In this document: piece by piece, positions 26,547 through 33,710 of the stretch | Layout of the letters: each line of letters begins with the position of its first letter | Position numbering within the stretch: position 1 is the first letter of the stretch | Assembly: GCF_001625015.1 (NCBI RefSeq) | Contig: NZ_LVWJ02000014.1 | Coordinates: 682,001 to 746,000, forward strand | Direction: 5' to 3' | Length of the DNA: 64,000 bases | Source: Lewinella sp. 4G2 | GTDB taxonomy: Bacteria; Bacteroidota; Bacteroidia; Chitinophagales; Saprospiraceae | Notes under the pieces: generated by a model | Told to the model about the DNA's origin: nothing | Database searches by the model: none | Seen by the model: only the letters and a program-made list of their open reading frames with translations | Made by a program: the position numbers and the translations under genes

Positions 26547-26947
26547 GGACTGCCACCGTATTTTTGCCAATCTTTTTTCGAGAGACTTTTCAACAAAAAC
26601 GCCTCCAAGTACTTGTTTTCTCCTGAAAGAGTAATATCAATGGGTCTTGATCTTCTAAACGATTCAGCCGGTAGCATTATAGTCTGAGTTTCATTTATCC
26701 TAAAATAAAGGTATTTATATCTCTTGCTGCTTGATACTTCGATAACTTTCCAATATTGTTTATAACCAAATGGAATAGTATCTCTATAAATTAGTTCGTT
26801 GCAATGAGCTCCTGGACAAAAACCCTTGATCTCTAATCTCACATCGTCCCACCCACTTCCTAGTACGACTACACTACTATTTCTACTACAAGAAGTAATA
26901 ATGACGGTCACAAACAGGAAAATAGTCATTTTCAATCGCATAATCAT
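26534..26947 (-). CDS. lipoprotein, candidate immunity to the metzincin tip
   Basis: 137-residue lipoprotein: MTIFLFVTVIITSC after a short basic start, lipobox ITSC. The mature region has a few Cys (GFCPGAHCNEL) and a beta-rich body (YWKVIEVSSSKRYKYLYFRINETQTIML); no family recognised. It overlaps the toxin ORF by 4 nt and ends inside repeat B, the same layout as the JAMM cassette. A lipid-anchored inhibitor of an extracytoplasmic metalloprotease would make sense. Strongly AT-rich. Confidence 0.6.
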   Translation of the reverse strand: MIMRLKMTIFLFVTVIITSCSRNSSVVVLGSGWDDVRLEIKGFCPGAHCNELIYRDTIPFGYKQYWKVIEVSSSKRYKYLYFRINETQTIMLPAESFRRSRPIDITLSGENKYLEAFLLKSLSKKDWQKYGGSPRNE

Positions 26948-27816
26948 TGTCCTAATTTCAGTGCATACATCGCAACATTCGTCTGCCTTCTAGTTCTTTT
27001 AGCAGTAGGATTATATTTATTGCTACCCTTGTTAAGGCTACCACTATTATACATATTTCGAGCCATTTGATACTGAATTGCGTCCAATCTATGATAGCTC
27101 GAAGTTGGATTTCCATTCCATACATCATCTGGATGATGCATCATATTGTTATATGATATATCGTCCTTATTTAATCCAGAATTGCCAGGATAATCTTTAG
27201 GATGAAGAAGGCCCAACCAGTGGCCTACTTCATGTATTATGTTCGTTGTCGATGTGACGTACATAGCTTTACCACCAATGTCATTTACAAAACCCCTAGC
27301 ATTACCCACTACACTTGATTTATCCAAAAAATTTTCCATATAGATCACATGATCACTTTCTTCTACATCGCTCCCGTCGGATGCTGTCAGGTTAGAATTT
27401 ACAGACAACTGAACGTCACCATCAATTGACATTCGGTTCTGTATTCTACTATTTAGTTTTTCGACGAACCCTTCCTGTTTGCTCTGTCTCCATCCATTAT
27501 TAAATACTACTTTTCCGGTCAAGTTGATTGTCACAGAATTTATACTCCCCTCATCGTCATAACCTACATCTATACTAATATCGTCTCCCAGTGGATCATT
27601 ATAATATATTGGGTTGTTCCCCATTCCATTGTAAGGAGATAATGCTGTAAATTTCTCTAATAAAGGATCTACTTGTAACCATCGACCTATTGTTGCATCA
27701 TAAGACCTGTAAAACGCTAAATCCAACTCCAGTTCCTCATTCCTTTCTATCCCATTATACCGATAGAGTAGCTCACCTACACCAACTTTCCCGCCTTCAA
27801 CCACTCCCAGACACAT
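26944..27816 (-). CDS. orphan RHS tip with metzincin metalloprotease toxin
   Basis: 290-residue frame. Residues ~15-78 are an RHS core end (LLYRYNGIERNEELELDLAF YRSYDATIGRWLQVDPL ... YNGMGNNPIYYNDPLGD) of a lineage different from the full RHS gene. Residues ~80-290 are the toxin: HEVGHWLGLLH at 195-205 is the metzincin zinc motif HExxHxxGxxH, and the methionines after ISYNN (~225) suit the Met-turn. No signal peptide and no upstream RHS body: the 5' side is cut at the hairpin region near 27850. It is probably silent until recombined. The immunity candidate follows with a 4-nt overlap. Confidence 0.72.
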   Translation of the reverse strand: MCLGVVEGGKVGVGELLYRYNGIERNEELELDLAFYRSYDATIGRWLQVDPLLEKFTALSPYNGMGNNPIYYNDPLGDDISIDVGYDDEGSINSVTINLTGKVVFNNGWRQSKQEGFVEKLNSRIQNRMSIDGDVQLSVNSNLTASDGSDVEESDHVIYMENFLDKSSVVGNARGFVNDIGGKAMYVTSTTNIIHEVGHWLGLLHPKDYPGNSGLNKDDISYNNMMHHPDDVWNGNPTSSYHRLDAIQYQMARNMYNSGSLNKGSNKYNPTAKRTRRQTNVAMYALKLGQ

Positions 27817-28256
27817 GCCCTAAGGTACTCATTTTCAGTTTCTTCTTCAGTTGAAAATAAAAACTGAACACGCACGCGCACGCGGTCTTGATCACGACGA
27901 CGCCACCGGTTCTCAGTCCTCCGGTGGCATAGTTGTAGCCCGGACTGGATGTTCGCTTTGGTCGCACGGTCTACGGGAGCAACCCACCCATCGATGTCAC
28001 CAAAGTGAACATCCAGGCTGGGCTTCGCGGGGTCTGGGGCGGCGATTTAGCCCCAGTGTTAGACGGGCGGTAAGACGAGCGGTCCCGCTGGTCACGTCCA
28101 CCGTCTCAAGTTCGGTCCGTCGGTCTTTCGTTTTTGGTCCCAAAGTCTTCAGCTCGGTCCCCTCCGGCCGGTGGAGCTTCCGCGGAACCGGACGGCGGAT
28201 ATTGGGTCGCTTCAGCTGCGACATTAAGGGTGGGAGGCTCGGCGGCGGCCAAGGGC
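27817..28256. other. hairpin-rich non-coding region beside the recombinases
   Basis: No convincing gene. It contains a perfect 8-bp stem GCCACCGG/CCGGTGGC (27902-27928) and a 22-nt inverted repeat, CTGGATGTTCGCTTTGGT (27945) against ACCAAAGTGAACATCCAG (to 28016), with a ~28-nt spacer. GC content is far above that of the toxin genes to its left. Candidate primary recombination site or structured RNA between the recombinase operon and the first cassette. Confidence 0.5.
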
Positions 28257-28303
28257 CAGCTACCCGCAGTGCGACCTTCTTCGGGAGCATTGTCGGGTAG
28301 CGT
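28257..28303 (-). repeat. cassette-boundary hairpin repeat, inverted copy D
   Basis: Read on the minus strand it gives ACGCTACCCG, CAATGC, CTGCGGGTAGCTG, matching the core of copies A and C but in the opposite orientation and with a longer loop. It lies 68 nt from the end of the second recombinase gene. Confidence 0.6.
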
Positions 28304-28370
28304 TTCTTGGACGCCGCCGCGCCGGGGGTGGGATTCAGTTTGTGCTCGGTCCGATGTTCAAGGCTTTCCT

Positions 28371-29243
28371 TTAGCGTAAGGGGTGGAAGCGCACTACCGC
28401 CGCCCGCAGCTCCTCCAGATTCGTTTCGCGGTACCCTTCCGTTGTCGTCACCTTTTTGTGGCCGGCGAAGACCTGCACCTGCCGTAAGCCTCCGCCGTTC
28501 TTGAGTTTGAGCGCGATCACGCTTTGGCGGATCACCATCGGCGTCAACCGTTTGCCTGGCACCAACGGCCTAAGCGTCTCCACCAGGTAGTGCACCCCTT
28601 CGCCATTTTCCGCCGTTCCCCGGCTCGTCAGGATCAGCGCTTTTATATCATCCCTCATCAACCTGGGCCGGTCCTCTTTGAGATACTCCAACAATGTCAT
28701 CACCTGCACCGCCGCCAGCTTTAGCGTCCGCGCCTGTTGCCTTCCTGACCCTTTAACTTTGATCGTCGCCGCTGCCAGATCGACGTCGCCAACTTGCAAC
28801 CTTCCCACTTCGCTAACCGTCAGTGCTTGATGTACCAGCAGACCGATGATAACCGCGTTCCGGTTGGCTAATAACGGATATCGCTCCACCCTTGTCGTCA
28901 GCAACTTCTCCAGCTCGGCCGCGTCAAGCAAGTCTTGTGTTTGAACCTGGTCAGTTCTGGCCACGTCTCGCAACCGCAACCGCGACGCCGGATGATCTTC
29001 GCGTTTGCCAACCTTCAACAGATACCGGTGATAAGCTTTGACCGAGTACAAAATCCGCCGCACCGTTTCCCCATTCTCGTACCGCCCCCGCAAGCTCACC
29101 AGGTAGCCGACCACGTCGGCGTACTTCACCCGCAACGCCCCGCTTTCCCCGCCGACGTAGACCAGGTACCGCTCGATTTCAAAGGCGTAGGTTCTCGCCG
29201 TTGCCACCGTGTAGTTCGCGCTCAGGTAGTCATCCAGGTTCAT
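28371..29243 (-). CDS. tyrosine recombinase-like protein with degenerate active site
   Basis: 290 residues with an N-terminal SAM-like core-binding domain and a C-terminal catalytic-type domain. Compared with its neighbour, the first catalytic Arg is replaced (HQALTVSEVGRL; Thr142 at the Arg position) and the His of HxxR by Met (TPMVIRQS; Met236), while Arg239, His262 (AGHKKVTTTEGY) and Tyr271 remain. The start overlaps the stop of the upstream recombinase by 4 nt, so the two are made together. It may act as a partner subunit in a heteromeric synapse rather than as an independent recombinase (inference). Confidence 0.8.
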   Translation of the reverse strand: MNLDDYLSANYTVATARTYAFEIERYLVYVGGESGALRVKYADVVGYLVSLRGRYENGETVRRILYSVKAYHRYLLKVGKREDHPASRLRLRDVARTDQVQTQDLLDAAELEKLLTTRVERYPLLANRNAVIIGLLVHQALTVSEVGRLQVGDVDLAAATIKVKGSGRQQARTLKLAAVQVMTLLEYLKEDRPRLMRDDIKALILTSRGTAENGEGVHYLVETLRPLVPGKRLTPMVIRQSVIALKLKNGGGLRQVQVFAGHKKVTTTEGYRETNLEELRAAVVRFHPLR

Positions 29244-30175
29244 GTGTCGCCGGCGTTTACGTGCGTGTAGATCTGCGTCGTTTCCAGGTGATCGTGACCG
29301 AGGAAGTCACGTACTCGCTCCAGGTCCATGCCCTTGGTGATCAGGTGCGTGGCCACCGAGTGCCGCAAGACGTGCGGCGTAATAATCTCTTTGACCTTCG
29401 CCCTTTTCACCACCGCCGCCAGCCGCCGACTGATCACGTTACCCAGCATCCGCCCACCCCGATCGTTGAGCAGTAACGCCCCACTATTCGCCCCGCTCAC
29501 CCACCGCCACCGCTCCCGCTTCTGGTAGTTCTTCAGCCCCGCCGCCACCCGCGCCGCTAGCGGGATCACCCGCCGCTTTTTACCCTTTCCGCTGCGGACG
29601 TACAGCAACCCATTTTGATGGTCGACATCGCCCACGTTCAGGTCCACGACTTCCATTCTGCGCAGCCCGCAACCGTACAGCAGGTGCAGCAGCACCGTGG
29701 TCCGTACATCCTCCGCCGCCGCTTGGTAAAGCTTATTGATAACCGCCCGGCTCACCGCCTTTCTCGTCGACGCCGGCGGCGTCGGCAACTCTAAGCCTAG
29801 CAACGGAGAACCGCCCCGCAGCCCGTGCCGCTCGGCGTAGTCGAACAGCAGCTTGCAGCTAAACAGGTAGCCCGTCACGGTGTACAAGCTCAGCGCTCCA
29901 CCCGTTGCGCTTGGCCGCGTCGTTAGGTAGGCCAGGTACGCCGCCATGTCGTCTTTGCCAACTTCGGCCAAGTCCAACAGCCCCCGTTCCTCCAACCACC
30001 GCAGCATCTCGCCCGCCCCGCAAAGTTTCGCCGTCCCTTTGGCATAACCCAGTAGCCGCAACTCCGCCCGACAAGTCGCCAGTAAAGACCGGTAGTTTTC
30101 CGTCATTGGTTCGTACATACTTGCCATACCCTCTTTACACTTTTTGCGAACACCGAACGCCAGGGGTCTATTCAT
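29240..30175 (-). CDS. tyrosine recombinase (XerC/D-like integrase)
   Basis: 311 residues. The N-terminal SAM-like domain (residues ~25-130) is followed by the catalytic domain with the full set: Arg172 (YGCGLRRMEV), Lys near 197-200 (RSGKGKKRRVIPL), His268 and Arg271 (TPHVLRHSVATHL), His294 (FLGHDHLETT) and the nucleophile Tyr303 (QIYTHV). The extra helix that marks integron integrases is not seen between the box regions, so it is not an IntI. An internal ATG (MTENYRSLL, residue 24) is an alternative start. First gene of a two-gene operon; repeated CTGGCGTTCG elements lie directly upstream. Confidence 0.92.
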   Translation of the reverse strand: MNRPLAFGVRKKCKEGMASMYEPMTENYRSLLATCRAELRLLGYAKGTAKLCGAGEMLRWLEERGLLDLAEVGKDDMAAYLAYLTTRPSATGGALSLYTVTGYLFSCKLLFDYAERHGLRGGSPLLGLELPTPPASTRKAVSRAVINKLYQAAAEDVRTTVLLHLLYGCGLRRMEVVDLNVGDVDHQNGLLYVRSGKGKKRRVIPLAARVAAGLKNYQKRERWRWVSGANSGALLLNDRGGRMLGNVISRRLAAVVKRAKVKEIITPHVLRHSVATHLITKGMDLERVRDFLGHDHLETTQIYTHVNAGDT

Positions 30176-30234
30176 CCTTTTCGCCAGTGTTTACGCGCCT
30201 TCTGGCGTTCGGTCTGGCGTTCGCTGGCGTCCGG
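30153..30234. repeat. CTGGCGTTCG iteron-like array upstream of the recombinases
   Basis: Three direct units CTGGCGTYCG start at 30202, 30214 and 30224 (about one helical turn apart), and one inverted unit CGAACGCCAG lies at 30154-30163. They occupy the short gap between the primase stop and the recombinase start. Suited to binding a regulator or the recombinases themselves. Confidence 0.6.
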
Positions 30235-30235
30235 T

Positions 30236-32770
30236 TTATAGGCCGTCTAGCTGTTCGAGCAGGTCGTTTTTGATGCGCGCCCGCAGCGCTTCCATATTAT
30301 CCCAGTGCGCCACCTTGTAGCGGTAGCCGCGATTGGCGAAGCCCTCTTTGACCAGGTATTCTAACTCGACCAACCGGTTTAGATAGTGGTGCTGCTGCGT
30401 CTTACCCAGCTTGACCACGCCGCGCAACTCGAAGCGGTTGAAGGCGTAGCTCTCACCCTTCCGCTTGACGTAGCTTTTGACCTGCTCGAAGAACTGCCGT
30501 AAGCTCCCGTCGAGCTCATCAACCTTCAAAACGATGCTCTCAAAAAGGATCTCGCAGGCCACCCGTAAGTCCTCCGGCGCCGTCACCAGCCGGCCCCGCC
30601 CGTCCCGCTTCCGCTGGAACTGATTCAACAGCGTCACCTGCCGCACGAAGCACTGATACAACTCGTTCAGCCGCCGGATTTTGTGCGCCTTGGCCGGCAG
30701 GCTGATGCGCTCCGCGAAGGGGTTGATCACTTCCAACGGCGCCAGCAAGCGCAGACAGTTCTGCAGGAACTCCCGCACCCGCTTTTCGTCCCGCTTGTCG
30801 ACCTTGCCCGCGCTCCATTTATTCTGGTATTCGATGATCCGCAAGGACTGCTCCTGGCTCTCATCCACCGCCACGACGAAGCAACGGCTGATATTATCCT
30901 CGTACACTTCCGCCTTCGTCGTACACGCCAAAGACGCGATCGGACCGCGCACCACCCGGTTGGCTTTCTCGATGTTGCCCAACTCGTTTTTCACGCTCGT
31001 CGCGCTACGGATGATGCCGCTCGACTGCAACTCCCGCACCGCCAACAAAGCCTCCTCTTTCAGCCCGTCCAGATCCTCGAAGCACAGCAACTTATTGACG
31101 AAGTCGTATTCCCCTTGGTTGTAAAAACTGCCCTCCGTCACCCGCGTGTACCGCTCGACTTCTTCCGCCGGGATCATCTCCGCCACCGTCCCTAGCAGCC
31201 TGGTTTTACCGCTGCCGCTCGCGCCCTGGATGAGCGCGTGCAAGGTCTGCGGCATCGCGTACGAGCTGGCCACTACGAACAGCAACAGCCGGTTATTCTC
31301 CTCGCCGACGATGCCCGCCCGCTCGATCATTTCGTTGATGCTGGCCAGCAAGTTCGGCGCTTTGAGGAACTGCAGGCAGCGCGTCCGGTCGCGGTCGCTG
31401 ACGGCCACGCTCGGCTTATCGTCGCGGCCGACGCCGGCACGCAAAGTATCGCGGTAGCTTTCCAGTAGCTCGGTCAACCGGTCCAGGTCCAGCTCGATCA
31501 GGTCGGCGCGTAAGCCCAGCCGCTCGGCCACGTCCCGCGCCGCCTTGCTGATTTGCTTATCCTCGTACAGGTCCAGCTTTTGGCGGCTGCGCCGTCCGCC
31601 CGCGATGCTAATCGCCAGCGTCACTTTAAGACTATCCAGATCTTTCTCCGCCGTGCGGATGCCGCCCTTCACTTCGTACGTCGCCGTGGCCGACCTATAT
31701 ATAAGGTTGTTGGGATTAGCCGTGTCTAGCTTTTGCGCGGTCGCGGGTGCAGAGTTTTTGGGTGGTACAACCGCGTCCGTATCGTCACCACCAACCACAA
31801 ACGTGATCTCTTCCCGTCCGGCCAACAACCCACCGAACTCCGTTTCCACATCCGTCATCTTACTCGTCACGCCGTTAACGTCTTCCCCTTCCGGCAGCCG
31901 CACGAAGCTCATCCGTAAGTTCGGTTTGATCAATAGCAACTCCCCGGCCAACTTCTCCGTCGCCGCCCGCCCGGCCGCGTCATTATCTAAAGCCAGGATC
32001 ACCTCGCGCAAGTCCTTCAGCTCCCCGATCGCCATCCGGTGTTCCGTCGTCAACCCGTTCGTACCGTACAGCGCCAGGACCGCATACAAGTCTAGCCCGA
32101 ACTCATAACGGCGGATGCTGGCCGCGTCGATCACGCTCTCGGTCAGGATCAACGTCCGCGTCGTAGCGTCCGGATAGTATGGATACAGCCCCCGCCGCCC
32201 GGCGGTGTAGTAATGCCCGCTGCCCTTGATCGCCCGGCCGTACAGGCTCGTCACCTGGCCATCCTCACCACGCAGGGGCAGGATGATGCAACCCCGCCCC
32301 CACTTGGCCGGCGTCTTGCGCGACTTGTAGCCTACGCCGAGGAAGTCCCAGAACTTTAGCCCGCGCTCGAGGCAGTATGCCTGGGCGGCGGCGTGCTTCT
32401 GCATCGCCTCGCGGCTAGCGGCGTAGATGGCTTTTACATCCAGCTGCTCAACGGCTGGTTTCATCGTCGCCGCCGGTGCTGGCTTCGTCGATTCCGTGAT
32501 AGCGCCGCCGCACAACTCCTTTGCCTTCAAGATCGCCGCCCGCTTGTCGCACTTCTCCATGTGCATCACGAAGTCAATGACATCAACGCTTTCCACCTCG
32601 CAGCTACCGGCGAAGCAGTAAGCGGTGTTCGTGTCTGGATAGATCTTCATCGAGGCGGACTCGTCGACGTGGAAGGGGCACTTCATCGCGCCGGTGGCGG
32701 TGGCTTCCAGGCCGTAGTTCGCCAGGACGGCGGTAATGGGGAGGGCGGTTTTGATCTCGGAGATGGTCAT
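30236..32770 (-). CDS. CHC2 zinc-finger/Toprim primase fused to an ATPase domain
   Basis: 844-residue replication protein of a mobile element. Residues ~31-57 form a CHC2-type zinc finger (CPFH ... YCFAGSC). RGCIILPLRGEDGQVTSLYG and the Toprim domain follow (ILTESVIDAASI, VILALDNDAAGRA, residues ~205-270). A P-loop ATPase/helicase-like part has a Walker A (IQGASGSGKTRLLG, ~residue 515) and a Walker B-like LLCFEDLDGL. The C terminus has a probable winged-helix region (RFELRGVVKLGKTQQHHYLNRLVELEYL). Such primase-ATPases support replication of integrative elements or plasmids. Divergent from the XRE regulator. Confidence 0.85.
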   Translation of the reverse strand: MTISEIKTALPITAVLANYGLEATATGAMKCPFHVDESASMKIYPDTNTAYCFAGSCEVESVDVIDFVMHMEKCDKRAAILKAKELCGGAITESTKPAPAATMKPAVEQLDVKAIYAASREAMQKHAAAQAYCLERGLKFWDFLGVGYKSRKTPAKWGRGCIILPLRGEDGQVTSLYGRAIKGSGHYYTAGRRGLYPYYPDATTRTLILTESVIDAASIRRYEFGLDLYAVLALYGTNGLTTEHRMAIGELKDLREVILALDNDAAGRAATEKLAGELLLIKPNLRMSFVRLPEGEDVNGVTSKMTDVETEFGGLLAGREEITFVVGGDDTDAVVPPKNSAPATAQKLDTANPNNLIYRSATATYEVKGGIRTAEKDLDSLKVTLAISIAGGRRSRQKLDLYEDKQISKAARDVAERLGLRADLIELDLDRLTELLESYRDTLRAGVGRDDKPSVAVSDRDRTRCLQFLKAPNLLASINEMIERAGIVGEENNRLLLFVVASSYAMPQTLHALIQGASGSGKTRLLGTVAEMIPAEEVERYTRVTEGSFYNQGEYDFVNKLLCFEDLDGLKEEALLAVRELQSSGIIRSATSVKNELGNIEKANRVVRGPIASLACTTKAEVYEDNISRCFVVAVDESQEQSLRIIEYQNKWSAGKVDKRDEKRVREFLQNCLRLLAPLEVINPFAERISLPAKAHKIRRLNELYQCFVRQVTLLNQFQRKRDGRGRLVTAPEDLRVACEILFESIVLKVDELDGSLRQFFEQVKSYVKRKGESYAFNRFELRGVVKLGKTQQHHYLNRLVELEYLVKEGFANRGYRYKVAHWDNMEALRARIKNDLLEQLDGL

Positions 32771-32942
32771 CGGCGGCGGCTTCGATCAGTTTTCTGTTCA
32801 ACTGAAAAGAAAATTGAGGGTGCAACTGTTAAAGTTTTAGAACCTAATGTGGTGCTAAGGTAGCGTAACCGATGTTGCCGCGCAACTAACCCGAAGTTAA
32901 AACCCTTATTTTGTAGCCGTAACTTGCCAATATAAGAACAAA
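32771..32942. promoter_or_regulatory. divergent control region between primase and XRE regulator
   Basis: AT-rich 172-nt gap. CAGTTTTCTGTTCAACTG and AAAAGAAAATTG (32787-32817) form an imperfect palindrome that resembles the sequence at 27845-27868 (TTCAGTTGAAAATAAAAACT). TATTTTG near 32909 is a possible -7 box for the regulator. Likely operator region for the XRE protein (inference). Confidence 0.4.
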
Positions 32943-33308
32943 ATGAACGCTATAACCACTATTCAAGTGCTAACCATGACCTTCGGCGAACGACTAACGG
33001 ACCTGCGCAAACAAAAGAAGATCTCCCAGACCGAACTGGCCCAACAGCTCGACCTACACAAAAACGTCCTCGGCCGCTACGAACGCGACCAGGCCAAGCC
33101 GTCCATCGACGTGGCCGCCAAGATTGCCAAAGCCATGGGGGTTTCGCTCGACTACCTGTCCGGTAACGTCGAAGCCGATATCGATGAAGAAGTGGTGAAG
33201 CGGGTGCAGTCGATTCAGGGACTACCTGACAGCGAACAGGATTTAATTACGCGGACGATCGATGCGCTGGTGCGTGATGCCCGGACTCGGCATGCTTATT
33301 CTCTTTGA
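32943..33308 (+). CDS. XRE-family transcriptional regulator
   Basis: 121-residue regulator with an HTH_3 domain at residues ~14-70: FGERLTDLRKQKKISQTELA, then LDLHKNVLGRYERDQAKPS and AKIAKAMGVSLDYLSGN. The C-terminal ~45 residues are helical and probably dimerise. ATG at 32976 (MTFGERL) is an alternative start matching usual length. It stands divergent from the primase gene and probably represses the mobility module. Confidence 0.88.
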   Translation: MNAITTIQVLTMTFGERLTDLRKQKKISQTELAQQLDLHKNVLGRYERDQAKPSIDVAAKIAKAMGVSLDYLSGNVEADIDEEVVKRVQSIQGLPDSEQDLITRTIDALVRDARTRHAYSL

Positions 33309-33327
33309 AAGGTGGCGATGATGACCC

Positions 33328-33383
33328 CGCCCAATTGACGCTACCCGTTAACCTTGGCGGCCTGCGGGTAGCTCTTCAATCGG
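33328..33383 (+). repeat. cassette-boundary hairpin repeat, copy C
   Basis: CGCCCAATTGACGCTACCCG, then GGCGGCCTGCGGGTAGC and TTCAATCGG; same orientation as A and B, and close to A over the inner 40 nt. It lies 31 nt beyond the stop of the immunity candidate of the full-length RHS gene. Confidence 0.8.
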
Positions 33384-33413
33384 AAAGATTACTAACTGAT
33401 CGCAGAATATATT

Positions 33414-33707
33414 TTAATGTGTTAATATCACTGCTTGACAGTAGTCAGAGTAATAGCGCACTTTGGATTCAGGTAGCTCATCACATAGCTGCTTAGCCAA
33501 AGTGACCCCCTCCTTGTCAAGTTTGCGCATCACAGTAGCATCGCTATACCCTCCGTAGAACTCGCTGTGATAAGACTCAAGCCAAGAGATGAGTTTTAAA
33601 GATAGCTCAGCAGACATAGATATTTCACTTAATTCAATATATCCTCCATTTATAGTGTCCCTAATTCCAGTGCCACTTATCATTCCATCAATAGTCAGAT
33701 AATTCAT
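33414..33707 (-). CDS. candidate cytoplasmic immunity protein for the full RHS toxin
   Basis: 97 residues, no signal peptide or membrane helix. NYLTIDGMISGTGIRDTING and LSLKLISWLESYHSEFYGGY are the visible features; no family is recognised. It starts 3 nt after the RHS stop on the same strand and is as AT-rich as the RHS tip. Gene order (toxin, immunity, hairpin repeat) repeats that of the other two cassettes. A cytoplasmic immunity protein implies a cytoplasmic target for the present toxin tip (inference). Confidence 0.6.
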   Translation of the reverse strand: MNYLTIDGMISGTGIRDTINGGYIELSEISMSAELSLKLISWLESYHSEFYGGYSDATVMRKLDKEGVTLAKQLCDELPESKVRYYSDYCQAVILTH

Positions 33708-33710
33708 AGA

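Noticed and set aside
24641-33383. Cassette hairpins as true integron attC sites
   Set aside because: The ends (GCCCAAT/ATTGGGC) come near the attC boxes RYYYAAC/GTTRRRY but miss the essential AAC/GTT, and the nearby recombinase lacks the extra helix of integron integrases. Described as attC-like in layout only.
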